Origin: Planctomycetota bacterium
Lineage (GTDB): Bacteria > Planctomycetota > E44-bin39
NCBI GenBank assembly: GCA_004376375.1
Contig: SOJX01000087.1
Span: 269,238 to 333,237, forward strand
Length of the DNA stretch: 64,000 nucleotides
Direction of reading: 5' to 3'
Numbering within the stretch: the first letter of the stretch is position 1; every line of letters begins with the position of its first letter. Both the position numbers and the translations under genes were made by a program. Of the stretch, positions 32,453 to 41,001 are shown piece after piece. Under the pieces are notes generated by a model, which worked only from the letters and a program-made list of their open reading frames with translations, searched no databases and was not told where the DNA came from.

Positions 32453-33252
32453 TGGTTTTTCTCCCGCCCGGTCCGCTGCGCTTTGAAGAATTCAATCAGT
32501 TTGCGCAAAACCCGGTGACGCTGACAGCCCTGGAGCATCTGGTGATGCGACCACGAAAGCTTCAGAAGCTCCTTTTCCTTTATTTTCAGCCGGCGCATCA
32601 TCACTTTCCCGCCTCGCGGGTCGGTCGAAATATCGCACCGGGATACGATAATCACCGTCGGACAGCTTACCTCTTTTACCAGCAGCCGCACGTTTCTTAC
32701 CAGCGCGTCCACCGTAGCGATGGTGGAAAGCGGAAAGTACTCCACCATCGGCGTCGAGTGCCGCACCCAGCCTTCCGCCGTCCGGAACCGCCGGGACATG
32801 CGGAGCGTCGGCACCTTCGAGACAAACCGGCCTAACGTTTTCAATGCGACCCGCAGGGGAAACCAGCGTCTTATAATATAATACGGAGGGCCGAGCAATG
32901 CAAGCCGTTCGACTTTTCTTTCGGACGCGAGTTTCGTCGCGAGCATGCTGCCGATCGAAAACCCGATGACGGAAACACGGTCGTATTTCCCCGCGAGCGC
33001 GGCGTATTCGCGCTCGACCTTATCATACCACGCCGTCCACGGAGTTTCAGCGAAATCTTTTAAAGTTGTGCCGTGCCCGGGGAGCAGGATGGCGCGCACG
33101 GTATAACCCGCATCGGCCAGTTCGCGGCCGACTTCGTAATACAGAAGCGGCGCACACCCGAGCCCGTGGATGCAGAGTATCGCGTGGGAACCGCTTCCGA
33201 GGGTGAATTCCTCAAACGGGTCGTAATTGCGGTTATCAGTTGCGTTATCCAT
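32446..33252 (-). CDS. Alpha/beta hydrolase (carboxylesterase-like)
   Basis: 268 residues from the ATG at 33252 with GGAAGA upstream; a longer in-frame reading would overlap the next gene and a repeat element, so is rejected. 'ILCIHGLGC' (oxyanion hole), nucleophile in G-F-S-I-G, Asp in 'VSRCDISTDP' and His in 'WSHHQML' complete the triad. It resembles bacterial carboxylesterase/monoacylglycerol lipase proteins. Substrate unknown. Confidence 0.9.
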   Translation of the reverse strand: MDNATDNRNYDPFEEFTLGSGSHAILCIHGLGCAPLLYYEVGRELADAGYTVRAILLPGHGTTLKDFAETPWTAWYDKVEREYAALAGKYDRVSVIGFSIGSMLATKLASERKVERLALLGPPYYIIRRWFPLRVALKTLGRFVSKVPTLRMSRRFRTAEGWVRHSTPMVEYFPLSTIATVDALVRNVRLLVKEVSCPTVIIVSRCDISTDPRGGKVMMRRLKIKEKELLKLSWSHHQMLQGCQRHRVLRKLIEFFKAQRTGREKNQW

Positions 33253-33261
33253 ATTCTTCCG

Positions 33262-33354
33262 GGTGGGGCGGACATTCCTGTCTGCCCTGTAGGGGCAAGG
33301 CATGCGCGTGTTTCTTGCCCCTACAATCGGGCGGGTCTGAGACCCGCCTCTACA
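33262..33354. repeat. Composite family A palindromes
   Basis: Three hairpins: GGGCGGACA...TGTCTGCCC (from 33267), TGTAGGGGCAAG...CTTGCCCCTACA (33288-33325) and GGGCGGGTC...GACCCGCC. It lies between the RNase HII-like gene and the hydrolase gene and may attenuate their cotranscription. Confidence 0.85.
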
Positions 33355-33356
33355 AT

Positions 33357-34358
33357 TTATCGCGCGCGGACGAGCAGGACGCGATTGACGCCCAGCCGCT
33401 GCCGCAGTTCCTTGGTATCGGCAAGCCAGCGGCGGGCATCCTTGACGTAGCCGGCGGTCGGCTTGAGTTTCGGGTCGTGTTTCGTGAAATAATTGTTCAG
33501 TGATTCGACGAAAAGCTCGCGCAGGTATTTTGAGAAACACGACGCGAGTGCGACCGGGAAATGGTTTCTGTCGGCCTTTTCTTCGAAGACGATTCTGACG
33601 ATTCCTCCTGCCGCGCCTTTCAGCTCGTACTCGGAGCGCTTTTTCTTTTGCTCGACGATTTTGAGCTTCGCGGCGTTGTCTTTTCCGAAGCGGACGGAGC
33701 CGAATGTTTCGAAAAGCTGCCGGCCGTAGCGCCTCCTGCCGCCGAGGCGGTCGACGATTATCAACAGGCCGTCGCGGCCGAAGGTTTTCGCGAGGTGCAG
33801 AAGCATGTACGATACCGCGCGCCACTCGACAAGCGACTTGTTGTCGGTATCCTCGAGTATCCGGTTGAATTCGCCCGCGTGGAGCCGCTCACTCCAGACG
33901 CCTGAAAATTCTATCCCGGCCTCCACCATGCATTCGGAAAGTGCCCTGCTTTTCTTATGCGTCATGTTGGTGAAAGCGACGCGGGGAAGTTTCGTGGAGT
34001 TCGGGTCGTACCACGGGTAGCGATCGCATCCGCTTACCTGTCCGCATGAAAGGTGTTTTATATAGTCTTCGAGCGAGTTGATTTTGTCGCCGTGAAGGAG
34101 GTGGAGGAACGACCAGACTGTTTCCTCGAGCGTTCTGAGCCCTTTTTTCCGGTTATAGAGTTTCTTTGAATCGGCGACGACGACTTTATCTCCCGCGCCG
34201 CGGATGCGCGCGTGGACGGCGCTCGAGAGGCGCGTCCAGAAATTTTCCGGTGGTTCCGATATCTTGAACACGCTGGCCGAAATCACCAGCGGCCCCAGCC
34301 ACGGCCCATACCCCGCTTCATCAACCCCTGCGACGTATTTGAATTCCTGGTTATCCAT
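33357..34358 (-). CDS. RNase HII-like protein, enlarged form
   Basis: 333 residues. 'GVDEAGYGPWLGPLV' (about 11-25) is the RNase HII active-site start with the DE pair; 'VADSKKL' (about 61) and a C-terminal 'HFPVALASCFSKYLRE' correspond to the next motifs. The family length is about 200 residues, so about 100 are inserted in the middle. RNase HII removes RNA from RNA-DNA hybrids; the inserted region makes this a divergent member, and activity is likely but not certain. Confidence 0.88.
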   Translation of the reverse strand: MDNQEFKYVAGVDEAGYGPWLGPLVISASVFKISEPPENFWTRLSSAVHARIRGAGDKVVVADSKKLYNRKKGLRTLEETVWSFLHLLHGDKINSLEDYIKHLSCGQVSGCDRYPWYDPNSTKLPRVAFTNMTHKKSRALSECMVEAGIEFSGVWSERLHAGEFNRILEDTDNKSLVEWRAVSYMLLHLAKTFGRDGLLIIVDRLGGRRRYGRQLFETFGSVRFGKDNAAKLKIVEQKKKRSEYELKGAAGGIVRIVFEEKADRNHFPVALASCFSKYLRELFVESLNNYFTKHDPKLKPTAGYVKDARRWLADTKELRQRLGVNRVLLVRAR

Positions 34359-34547
34359 TATCCGGTGATGGTAACAGAGAATGCGCCCAGCGTCAAGCGC
34401 GAGGGATAAACGCTGAATTCAAGGGGGAAGCCCGCGCATAAGTGTTGCCAGTATAACGAGATAAATATTACAGATTTTCTGAAAGACTGAGCCTGTTTTA
34501 AACGTCTAATTACATGAAGCCGAGCGCCGAAGTCCCGGGCTTCCTCT

Positions 34548-35771
34548 ATGACCAAATCTTTCCAGAGCAGTTTTCTCTGCATTCTCATACTCTGTTTTTC
34601 TGTCACCGCCACCGGCTGCGGCAGCGATAAGAAGAAAGCGCACCACAAAGAACGGGAAGCAGCTGCGGTTGCGATATCCTCCCTCGGCGTCGGTTCATGG
34701 CGACCGACTTCAACCGGGGGCAATTGCCTTCCGGCTAGAGCGTATCACAGCGCTGTTTGGACTGGTGAGAAAATGATTGTATGGGGAGGTTATGAATATC
34801 CAAGCTGGCAGTATGAAAACAACGGAGCTATCTATGATCCGTCAATGGATTGCTGGCAGGCAATCGCAGAATGTCAGGAACTTTCGGAGGGAAGAGCCGG
34901 CCATGTCGCATTCTGGACGGGTTCGGAAATGATTGTTTTCGGAGGATCCATCTACCATGGAATAACGTTTACAGGAGCAATATATAATCCTGAAAACGAT
35001 ACCTGGAGGCCGCTCGATACGAGCGGGCTTGGTTATTACCCGACCTGGTATTCCGTCGTCTGGACCGGAAATGATATAATTGTGTGGGGCGGTTATGATT
35101 CAGGGTTTTCCAATAATGCGCTTGTGTACAATCTGGAAAATGACAGCTGGACGTTGCTTGCCCCATCAGGTAATTGCCCTTCCGCCAGATGGGATCATAC
35201 CGCAGTCTGGACAGGCACAAAGATGATTATCTGGGGCGGTGCTGACAATGACGCATTTCTGAATACGGGAGGTATCTTCGACCCCGTTACCGGAGAATGG
35301 GAGAGCACGTCCACTGCCGATGGATGTCCGACGCCGAGGATAAACCACCGCGCCATCTGGACGGAAAAAGGAATGCTGATTTGGAGAGGCAACAGTAAGG
35401 ATGGGACCTTTTTTAACGACGGGGCATTATACAATCCGGAAACGGACGAATGGACTCCCGTTCCGGGCCTTACAAATGTGCCAGCATGGGTGGGAAGACA
35501 TACATTTACCTCGACAGGTGATAAAGCCATAATGTGGGGTGGTGAAGAAGGATCGGAACCCTTCGCTCTTGATTTGAAATATGTCAATAATGGTTATATC
35601 TTCTTTGTGGAAAATCAAAGCTGGCGGAAGATGAACAGGGGGAAATACTGTCCGACGCACCGCACGGGTCACAGCGCGGTCTGGACGGGTACATCGTTGA
35701 TTGTGTGGGGCGGTTTTGACGATTTGATAGATGTAAAAGTAACCAACACCGGCGGGATTTTTACGCCGTGA
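34548..35771 (+). CDS. Kelch-like repeat lipoprotein (copy 1)
   Basis: 407 residues. Signal peptide with lipobox 'TGC' at Cys26, then a Lys/His-rich linker. About seven repeats of the type 'HSAVWTGEKMIVWGG' with 'GAIYDPSMDCWQAI' predict a kelch-like beta-propeller. The function is probably binding outside the membrane. It is tandem with a paralogue at 35826-37046; both end with 'NTGGIF-x-P' and share about 50 bases after the repeats, including 3' flanking DNA. Confidence 0.92.
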   Translation: MTKSFQSSFLCILILCFSVTATGCGSDKKKAHHKEREAAAVAISSLGVGSWRPTSTGGNCLPARAYHSAVWTGEKMIVWGGYEYPSWQYENNGAIYDPSMDCWQAIAECQELSEGRAGHVAFWTGSEMIVFGGSIYHGITFTGAIYNPENDTWRPLDTSGLGYYPTWYSVVWTGNDIIVWGGYDSGFSNNALVYNLENDSWTLLAPSGNCPSARWDHTAVWTGTKMIIWGGADNDAFLNTGGIFDPVTGEWESTSTADGCPTPRINHRAIWTEKGMLIWRGNSKDGTFFNDGALYNPETDEWTPVPGLTNVPAWVGRHTFTSTGDKAIMWGGEEGSEPFALDLKYVNNGYIFFVENQSWRKMNRGKYCPTHRTGHSAVWTGTSLIVWGGFDDLIDVKVTNTGGIFTP

Positions 35772-35825
35772 TGATTGCGTCGAGGGTCGGGAGTCGTGCG
35801 TCAGGAGTCGGCAAGGAATAGACAT

Positions 35826-37046
35826 ATGAAGTCATTTTTATTTGTCGCAGCCACCTCCGCTCTCGCATGTGTCCTGATTTTCCTCCCCTCCGGCTGCAGC
35901 GATAAGAAGAAAGAGCATAAGAAAGAACAGAAAACCGCCGCTGCCATCGCCTCCCTCGGCGTCGGCTCATGGCGGCCGATATCTACTGATGCCAATTGTC
36001 CCTCAGCCCGAAGGTTACATACTGCCATTTGGACAGGCGATAGAATGATCATCTGGGGCGGTACAACTTATATTGATACAGGATGGACAGGGCCAACGAA
36101 TACTGGCGGAATGTACGACCCGGTTGCTGACACATGGACAAATATCTCAACCATAGGAGATTGCCCTTCTGTCAGAACGGCGCATATATCGGTGTGGACT
36201 GGTAACAGCATGATTATCTGGGGTGGTTCTGACGACAACTCTTCCTTGAATACTGGAGGGATTTTCGATCCAATTCAAAATACTTGGACTCCAACTTCAA
36301 CCGGCAATGGATGCCCTGTAGCCAGATACGCTCCTCACGCTTTCTGGACGAATAACAAAATGATTATTTGGGGAGGACTTAACTACAGTGGAGTAGCATT
36401 GAATAATGGAGGCATGTACGATCCAATCGCTGACTCATGGGAAACCATCGACGTTTCTCCAGACTCACCCTCTCTAAGAATGGGCAGCTCTGCTGTATGG
36501 ACTGGTTCAACAATGATAGTATGGGGAGGGATTGAAATGTTTGATAATGGAGCAAGTAGTCAACGTATAAATTCGGGAGGGATATTTGATCCTGTTGCTA
36601 AATCGTGGACTGCCACTTCTCTTGCCGGCCAGTATCCTGGGGGCAACGTATTGCATTCTGCAACGTGGACCGGAGAAGAAATGTATATTTGGGGAGGGGG
36701 AGGAGTTGCTTCATTTTCCAATCATCTATACAATCCTGAAAGCGATTCCTGGAGAAAAGCAATACCAGGAAGATATTACCATAATGGAATTGGATATCAT
36801 AAAGAGGTATGGACTGGAAGTTCAGTCGTTATTTGGGGCGGCAGGGAAGGCTCAGGAATACTGCTTAATTCTGGCCATATTTATTATCCTGATAAAAACT
36901 ATTGGGTTTATACGAGCAAAAGCAAAGACTGTCCATCCGGAAGGTGGTTTCACACCGCAGTCTGGACTGGAAATGAAATGATTGTTTGGGGCGGTGAAGA
37001 TGAAGGAGGCCGTTTTCTCAACACCGGCGGGATTTTTATGCCGTGA
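35826..37046 (+). CDS. Kelch-like repeat lipoprotein (copy 2)
   Basis: 406 residues from ATG 35826 with AAGGAA upstream. Same architecture as copy 1: lipobox Cys, 'SDKKKEHKKE' linker, 'ASLGVGSWRPIST', about seven 'WTG-x-x-MIIWGG' repeats. The centre is AT-richer and more diverged than the two ends, which are nearly identical to copy 1. Confidence 0.92.
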   Translation: MKSFLFVAATSALACVLIFLPSGCSDKKKEHKKEQKTAAAIASLGVGSWRPISTDANCPSARRLHTAIWTGDRMIIWGGTTYIDTGWTGPTNTGGMYDPVADTWTNISTIGDCPSVRTAHISVWTGNSMIIWGGSDDNSSLNTGGIFDPIQNTWTPTSTGNGCPVARYAPHAFWTNNKMIIWGGLNYSGVALNNGGMYDPIADSWETIDVSPDSPSLRMGSSAVWTGSTMIVWGGIEMFDNGASSQRINSGGIFDPVAKSWTATSLAGQYPGGNVLHSATWTGEEMYIWGGGGVASFSNHLYNPESDSWRKAIPGRYYHNGIGYHKEVWTGSSVVIWGGREGSGILLNSGHIYYPDKNYWVYTSKSKDCPSGRWFHTAVWTGNEMIVWGGEDEGGRFLNTGGIFMP

Positions 37047-37200
37047 TAATTGCGTCAAGCGTCGGGAGTCGTGGGTTAAAAATTTGAAATTGAAAAATGA
37101 GTATTGATAATTTGCAATTCTCAATTCACAATTCGCAATTTTCAATTCGCAATCCGAAATTAAAATGACCCGGTAGCCGGTACCCGGGACTCGGGACCCG
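37047..37200. repeat. Word arrays downstream of the kelch pair
   Basis: GCGTCGGGAGTCGTG (also at about 35783-35798 after copy 1), then AATTTGAAATTG/CAATTCTCAATTCGC words, then GGTACCCGGGACTCGGGACC words. No gene. Confidence 0.8.
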
Positions 37201-37222
37201 GGGCGCATTTCCACACAAACCA

Positions 37223-37251
37223 TTGACACGCGCGCCGTAAGTTGTTATCCT
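37223..37251 (+). promoter_or_regulatory. Sigma70 promoter of ribBA
   Basis: TTGACA at 37223-37228, 17 bases, TATCCT at 37246-37251. The 40-base leader leaves no room for an FMN riboswitch. Confidence 0.75.
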
Positions 37252-37292
37252 GAAGGGTTCAGAGGACGAAGAAGCTGTTTGGAGATGCAGCC

Positions 37293-38546
37293 ATGCCGTT
37301 AGCAACCGTTGAAGAATGCATCCAGGATATCCGGAACGGGCGGATGATCGTGCTCGTCGACGACGAGGCGCGTGAGAACGAGGGCGACCTCGTCATGGCG
37401 TCGCAGAGGGTCACGCCCGAGGCGATAAACTTCATGGCCAAATTCGCACGCGGCCTTATCTGTCTTACGGTTACGGATGAAAAAGCCAACACGCTTAACC
37501 TGCCGCCGCAGTCTGTGGAAAATACCGCGCAGTTCGAGACAGCCTTTACCGTTTCAATCGACGCCAAGCACGGCACCACGACCGGCATCAGCGCGGCCGA
37601 CCGCGCGGCGACTGTTCTCTGCGCCGTCTCGAACACGTGCCGCCCGGACGACCTTGCGCGTCCCGGGCATATTTTTCCGATTCGCGCGAAGGACGGCGGC
37701 GTTCTCGTCCGCGCGGGTCAGACCGAGGGCTCGGTAGACCTTGCGCGTCTTGCCGGCCTCAAGCCGACCGGCGTCATATGCGAGATAATGAACGAAGACG
37801 GCACGATGGCGCGTCTGTCCCAACTCGAGGTCTTCTGCGAAAGGCACGGGCTGAAGTTGCTCTCGATCGAGCAGCTTATCGAGTACCGCCGCCGCACCGA
37901 AAAGCACGTTCGCCGGACCGCGGAAGTTCACCTGCCGACCCGGTTCGGTGATTTCGAGTGCTACCTGTACGAGTCGATATTTGAAGAGCCGGCCCACCTC
38001 GCGCTTACGATGGGCGGCGTGGGGAAGCGGAACGAAAGCGGTATTTCTCCGGAGAGCAAAGAGACCGTCCTTGTGCGCGTTCACGACGAATGCCTTACGG
38101 GCGACGTATTCCACTCCATGCGCTGCGACTGCGGCCAGCAACTCGAAGCTGCGATGGCGATGATTGCGGGGGAGGGGAGCGGCGTTCTCCTTTACATGCG
38201 GCAGGAGGGGCGCGGCATCGGGCTCGAAAACAAACTCAAGGCATACGAGCTTCAGGAGAACGGGATGGACACGGTCGAGGCCAACGAGGAACTCGGCTTC
38301 CCGGCCGACCTGCGCGAATACGGGATAGGCGCGCAGATTCTCGCCGACCTCGGCATTAGAAAAATCCGCCTGCTGACGAACAACCCGAAAAAAATCGTCG
38401 GCCTCGAGGGATATGGGCTGGAAATCGTCGACCGGGTGGCGATAACCATGCCCGCGAGCAAGTCGAACGTCGAATATCTTAAGACCAAGCGCGACAAGAT
38501 GGGCCACATGCTCGAGAAGCCGCTCAAGATGGAAAGAGATAAATAG
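37293..38546 (+). CDS. ribBA: Bifunctional DHBP synthase/GTP cyclohydrolase II
   Basis: 417 residues. Residues 1-205 are 3,4-dihydroxy-2-butanone 4-phosphate synthase: 'DDEARENEGDLVMAS', 'TTTGISAADRA'. Residues 206-415 are GTP cyclohydrolase II: zinc cysteines in 'DECLTGDVFHSMRCDCG', 'RQEGRGIGLENKLKAY', 'LLTNNPKK'. Together they start riboflavin synthesis from ribulose 5-phosphate and GTP. No other riboflavin gene is nearby. The gene has its own promoter and ends in a palindromic repeat at 38550-38577. Confidence 0.97.
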   Translation: MPLATVEECIQDIRNGRMIVLVDDEARENEGDLVMASQRVTPEAINFMAKFARGLICLTVTDEKANTLNLPPQSVENTAQFETAFTVSIDAKHGTTTGISAADRAATVLCAVSNTCRPDDLARPGHIFPIRAKDGGVLVRAGQTEGSVDLARLAGLKPTGVICEIMNEDGTMARLSQLEVFCERHGLKLLSIEQLIEYRRRTEKHVRRTAEVHLPTRFGDFECYLYESIFEEPAHLALTMGGVGKRNESGISPESKETVLVRVHDECLTGDVFHSMRCDCGQQLEAAMAMIAGEGSGVLLYMRQEGRGIGLENKLKAYELQENGMDTVEANEELGFPADLREYGIGAQILADLGIRKIRLLTNNPKKIVGLEGYGLEIVDRVAITMPASKSNVEYLKTKRDKMGHMLEKPLKMERDK

Positions 38547-38549
38547 GAC

Positions 38550-38577
38550 GTAGGGGCACAGCATGCTGTGCCCCTAC
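38550..38577. repeat. Family A palindrome
   Basis: A perfect 28-base inverted repeat with arms GTAGGGGCACAGCA, placed four bases after the ribBA stop; it may terminate transcription. Confidence 0.92.
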
Positions 38578-38593
38578 AGGGAGAATATGACAG

Positions 38594-39775
38594 ATGGGTT
38601 TTGCGCCTTCGGGACGGCTTGATGCATTATCGGGATACGCGTTTGCGGAAGTGAGAGCGCTGGTAGAGAAACTTAGCGGGCAGGGGATAACGCCTATCGA
38701 TTTCGGAGTCGGCGATCCGACCGCGCCGACGCCGGAGCTTATACGCGAGCGGTTGAAGACTGCGGTCGAAGAGCGCGCCTCGTCGGGCTATCCGTCGTAC
38801 GTGGGGAGCAGGGAATATCTCGAGGCCATTGCCGCGTGGACGAAACGAAGGTTCGGCGTCGAGCTTGACCCGGGAACGGAAATCACGTCCACCGTAGGCT
38901 CGAAAGAGGGGATTTTTAATTTTCCCGAAGCGGTTCTCAATCCGGGCGATATCGCTATTATCCCTTCGCCGGGTTATCCGCCTTACACGCGCGGCACCCT
39001 GTTCGCCGAGGGTGAGATTTACAACGTTCCGATAAGGGAAGACAACGGTTTCCTTGTCGATTTCGATTCCATCCCGGTCGACGCCGCGAACGCCGCGAAA
39101 ATCTGCTGGATCAATTATCCGAACTCGCCGTCGGGCCGCGTCGCGCCGCCGGAGTTTTTCGAGCGCGCCGTCGCGTTCGGGAAAGAGCACGACGTCCTTA
39201 TCGCATCCGACGAGGCCTACACCGAGATTTACTTCACCGGCGAGCCGCCGCATTCCCTGCTCGAGTTCGCGCGCGAAAACGTCGTCGTGTTCCAGTCGAT
39301 GTCCAAGCGGTCCGCGATGACGGGCTGGCGGATAGGGTGGACCTCGGGCGACCCCGCCGTCATCACTGCGTTTAAAAAATTGAAGACCAACATCGACAGC
39401 GGAACGCCGACGTTTATCCAGGACGCCGCGATCGCGGCGCTCGAAGACGAATCGCATGTGGCTTCGTTCCGGGACGAGTACCGCGAGAAGCGCGACGTTA
39501 TGTGCGCCGCATTTCGCGACGCCGGTCTGCCTGACTGCACGCCCGAGTCGACGCTCTATATCTGGCAGCGGGCACCGGAGGGCATGACGTCGGTCGGTTT
39601 CGCAAAGCGCCTGCTCGAGCCCGAGATTGCGGTCGTTGCGACGCCGGGCGAATGGATTTCAGAGACCTGCCCCGACGGGGCCAATCCGGGCGCCGGGTAT
39701 GTTCGTTTTGCGCTTGTGCCGTCGATTGAGAGGGTTCGCGAGGCGGCCGGGCGCATTCGGAATATGAAGTGGTAG
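38594..39775 (+). CDS. Class I/II aminotransferase, diaminopimelate type
   Basis: 393 residues, PLP fold type I. 'DFGVGDPTAPTP' at the N terminus, 'NYPNSPSGRVAP', 'ASDEAYTEIYF', and the PLP lysine in 'SMSKRSAMTGWRIGW' (about residue 237). The pattern is closest to succinyldiaminopimelate transaminase (DapC) and LL-diaminopimelate aminotransferase. No lysine-pathway neighbour supports this, so the substrate is tentative. Confidence 0.9.
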   Translation: MGFAPSGRLDALSGYAFAEVRALVEKLSGQGITPIDFGVGDPTAPTPELIRERLKTAVEERASSGYPSYVGSREYLEAIAAWTKRRFGVELDPGTEITSTVGSKEGIFNFPEAVLNPGDIAIIPSPGYPPYTRGTLFAEGEIYNVPIREDNGFLVDFDSIPVDAANAAKICWINYPNSPSGRVAPPEFFERAVAFGKEHDVLIASDEAYTEIYFTGEPPHSLLEFARENVVVFQSMSKRSAMTGWRIGWTSGDPAVITAFKKLKTNIDSGTPTFIQDAAIAALEDESHVASFRDEYREKRDVMCAAFRDAGLPDCTPESTLYIWQRAPEGMTSVGFAKRLLEPEIAVVATPGEWISETCPDGANPGAGYVRFALVPSIERVREAAGRIRNMKW

Positions 39776-39835
39776 TTTTTGCGACTCAATCGGTAGCGGA
39801 CGATTTCACAAAACCTGAATAACGGGGGCTGCAAC

Positions 39836-40261
39836 ATGAGATCGCTGATAATTGCTTTGCTGCTTGCGTCGGTGGCGGTTATTACAATGGCAGGCTGCAT
39901 ACAGGGGATGAAGTGGGGTGACGATCCGCAGAACGAGCTGGACGGACTGAAGGCCGCGATCAAGGCGCATGACTGGGAAAAAGCAATCTCGTACTATGAA
40001 GAAGTTTACGCACAAGGGAACTTGCAGGAAATGAAAAGCGGCAAGTATTTTCTGCGCCCGTATCCGGATCATCCGAATGCGAAAATGTACCCGATCGCAC
40101 CCGACGACGAAGGTTATGCCACGGATTTCACGGATAAGAATAACGCTGTCGTGAAATTCTACCGCCTGATTGACGAGCAGTCCGGCAGGCGCATGCCGGT
40201 TAAGATTTTTTTCGAGCGAATCAGGGGTGAGTGGAAGATAAAGGATGAGAAGATGTACTGA
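39836..40261 (+). CDS. Small lipoprotein, unknown
   Basis: 141 residues. Signal peptide with lipobox 'AGC' at Cys21. The mature part has a helical 'AIKAHDWEKAISYYEEVY' segment, reminiscent of a single TPR unit, then a beta part ending 'PVKIFFERIRGEWKIKDEK'. The gene 35 bases downstream is also a lipoprotein; probably one operon. Confidence 0.78.
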   Translation: MRSLIIALLLASVAVITMAGCIQGMKWGDDPQNELDGLKAAIKAHDWEKAISYYEEVYAQGNLQEMKSGKYFLRPYPDHPNAKMYPIAPDDEGYATDFTDKNNAVVKFYRLIDEQSGRRMPVKIFFERIRGEWKIKDEKMY

Positions 40262-40296
40262 TTAACCGGGCAAAGGCTTCGGCCCTGGGAGGAACC

Positions 40297-40971
40297 ATGA
40301 AACGTGCAGCCATTCTGTTTGCGGTTTCAGCGGTTACGGCATTACTCTTCGCCGGCTGTTCCGGCGACCCTCCGGATTTTGACAAGTTTGCCAAGAAGGG
40401 CAAGGGAAAGGCTTCGAAAGAGGTCGTCCAGAAACGCAAAGGCGTCAAGGACGTATTGAAGCTGCCGCAGAAGGATGTCGAGGTTGAGTTTGAGAATTTC
40501 AAGTTCGAGGATTACTTCTCGGTAGATATGCCCAAGTGGGGTGAAAAAGTCAACGTGCGCAACTGGCTGGAGATGGGTTCCGAGTATACTGCGAGCCGCC
40601 GCGACCCCGTTACCGGGGCGTCGTTCACGATTGTTCTTAAAGAACGCCGAGAGGAATTCAAGGATAAGATAAAAGACGAGGCCGAAGGGTGGATAAAGGA
40701 CTCGTTCGGCGTAAACCAGAAAATGAATACGAAGCGGGCGCAGATTCATCATTACTCCGGCGTGAGTATAGAATTCATGTCGGACAAGGATGGAAGAAAA
40801 TACGCGGGCTACGTTGCTTTCTTTGCGGATTATTATGATGAGTACCGCATTTTCGGTCTCGTGGAGGCGAAAAAATATCCTGAAGTAGCAAAAATATTCA
40901 AGAAAGCTGCCAAAACTTTCAAAATGAACAAACATTACACCCCCGTGCCGAAAAGTCGGCGGGGGCGCTAG
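40297..40971 (+). CDS. Lipoprotein, unknown
   Basis: 224 residues with lipobox Cys20 ('FAGC'). A Lys-rich linker is followed by a beta-rich domain ('FSVDMPKWGEKVNVRNWLEMGSEY', 'ASFTIVLKERRE', 'YAGYVAFFADYYDEYRIFGLVE'). No family recognised. GGAGGAA precedes the ATG. It sits between two other envelope-protein genes. Confidence 0.78.
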   Translation: MKRAAILFAVSAVTALLFAGCSGDPPDFDKFAKKGKGKASKEVVQKRKGVKDVLKLPQKDVEVEFENFKFEDYFSVDMPKWGEKVNVRNWLEMGSEYTASRRDPVTGASFTIVLKERREEFKDKIKDEAEGWIKDSFGVNQKMNTKRAQIHHYSGVSIEFMSDKDGRKYAGYVAFFADYYDEYRIFGLVEAKKYPEVAKIFKKAAKTFKMNKHYTPVPKSRRGR

Positions 40972-41001
40972 CGGATTGCATGCGGCACGGGAGAAGTGAT
41001 G

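Noticed and set aside
33253..33825. N-terminal extension of the alpha/beta hydrolase
   Set aside because: The extra frame runs through a repeat element and antiparallel to nothing conserved; it lies inside the RNase HII-like gene in another frame, and the ATG at 33252 has its own ribosome binding site.
37047..37292. FMN riboswitch upstream of ribBA
   Set aside because: The leader after the promoter at 37223-37251 is only about 40 bases, and the region before it is word repeats with no RFN-element sequence.
37554..38564. Minus-strand frame opposite ribBA
   Set aside because: ribBA is unmistakable on the plus strand.
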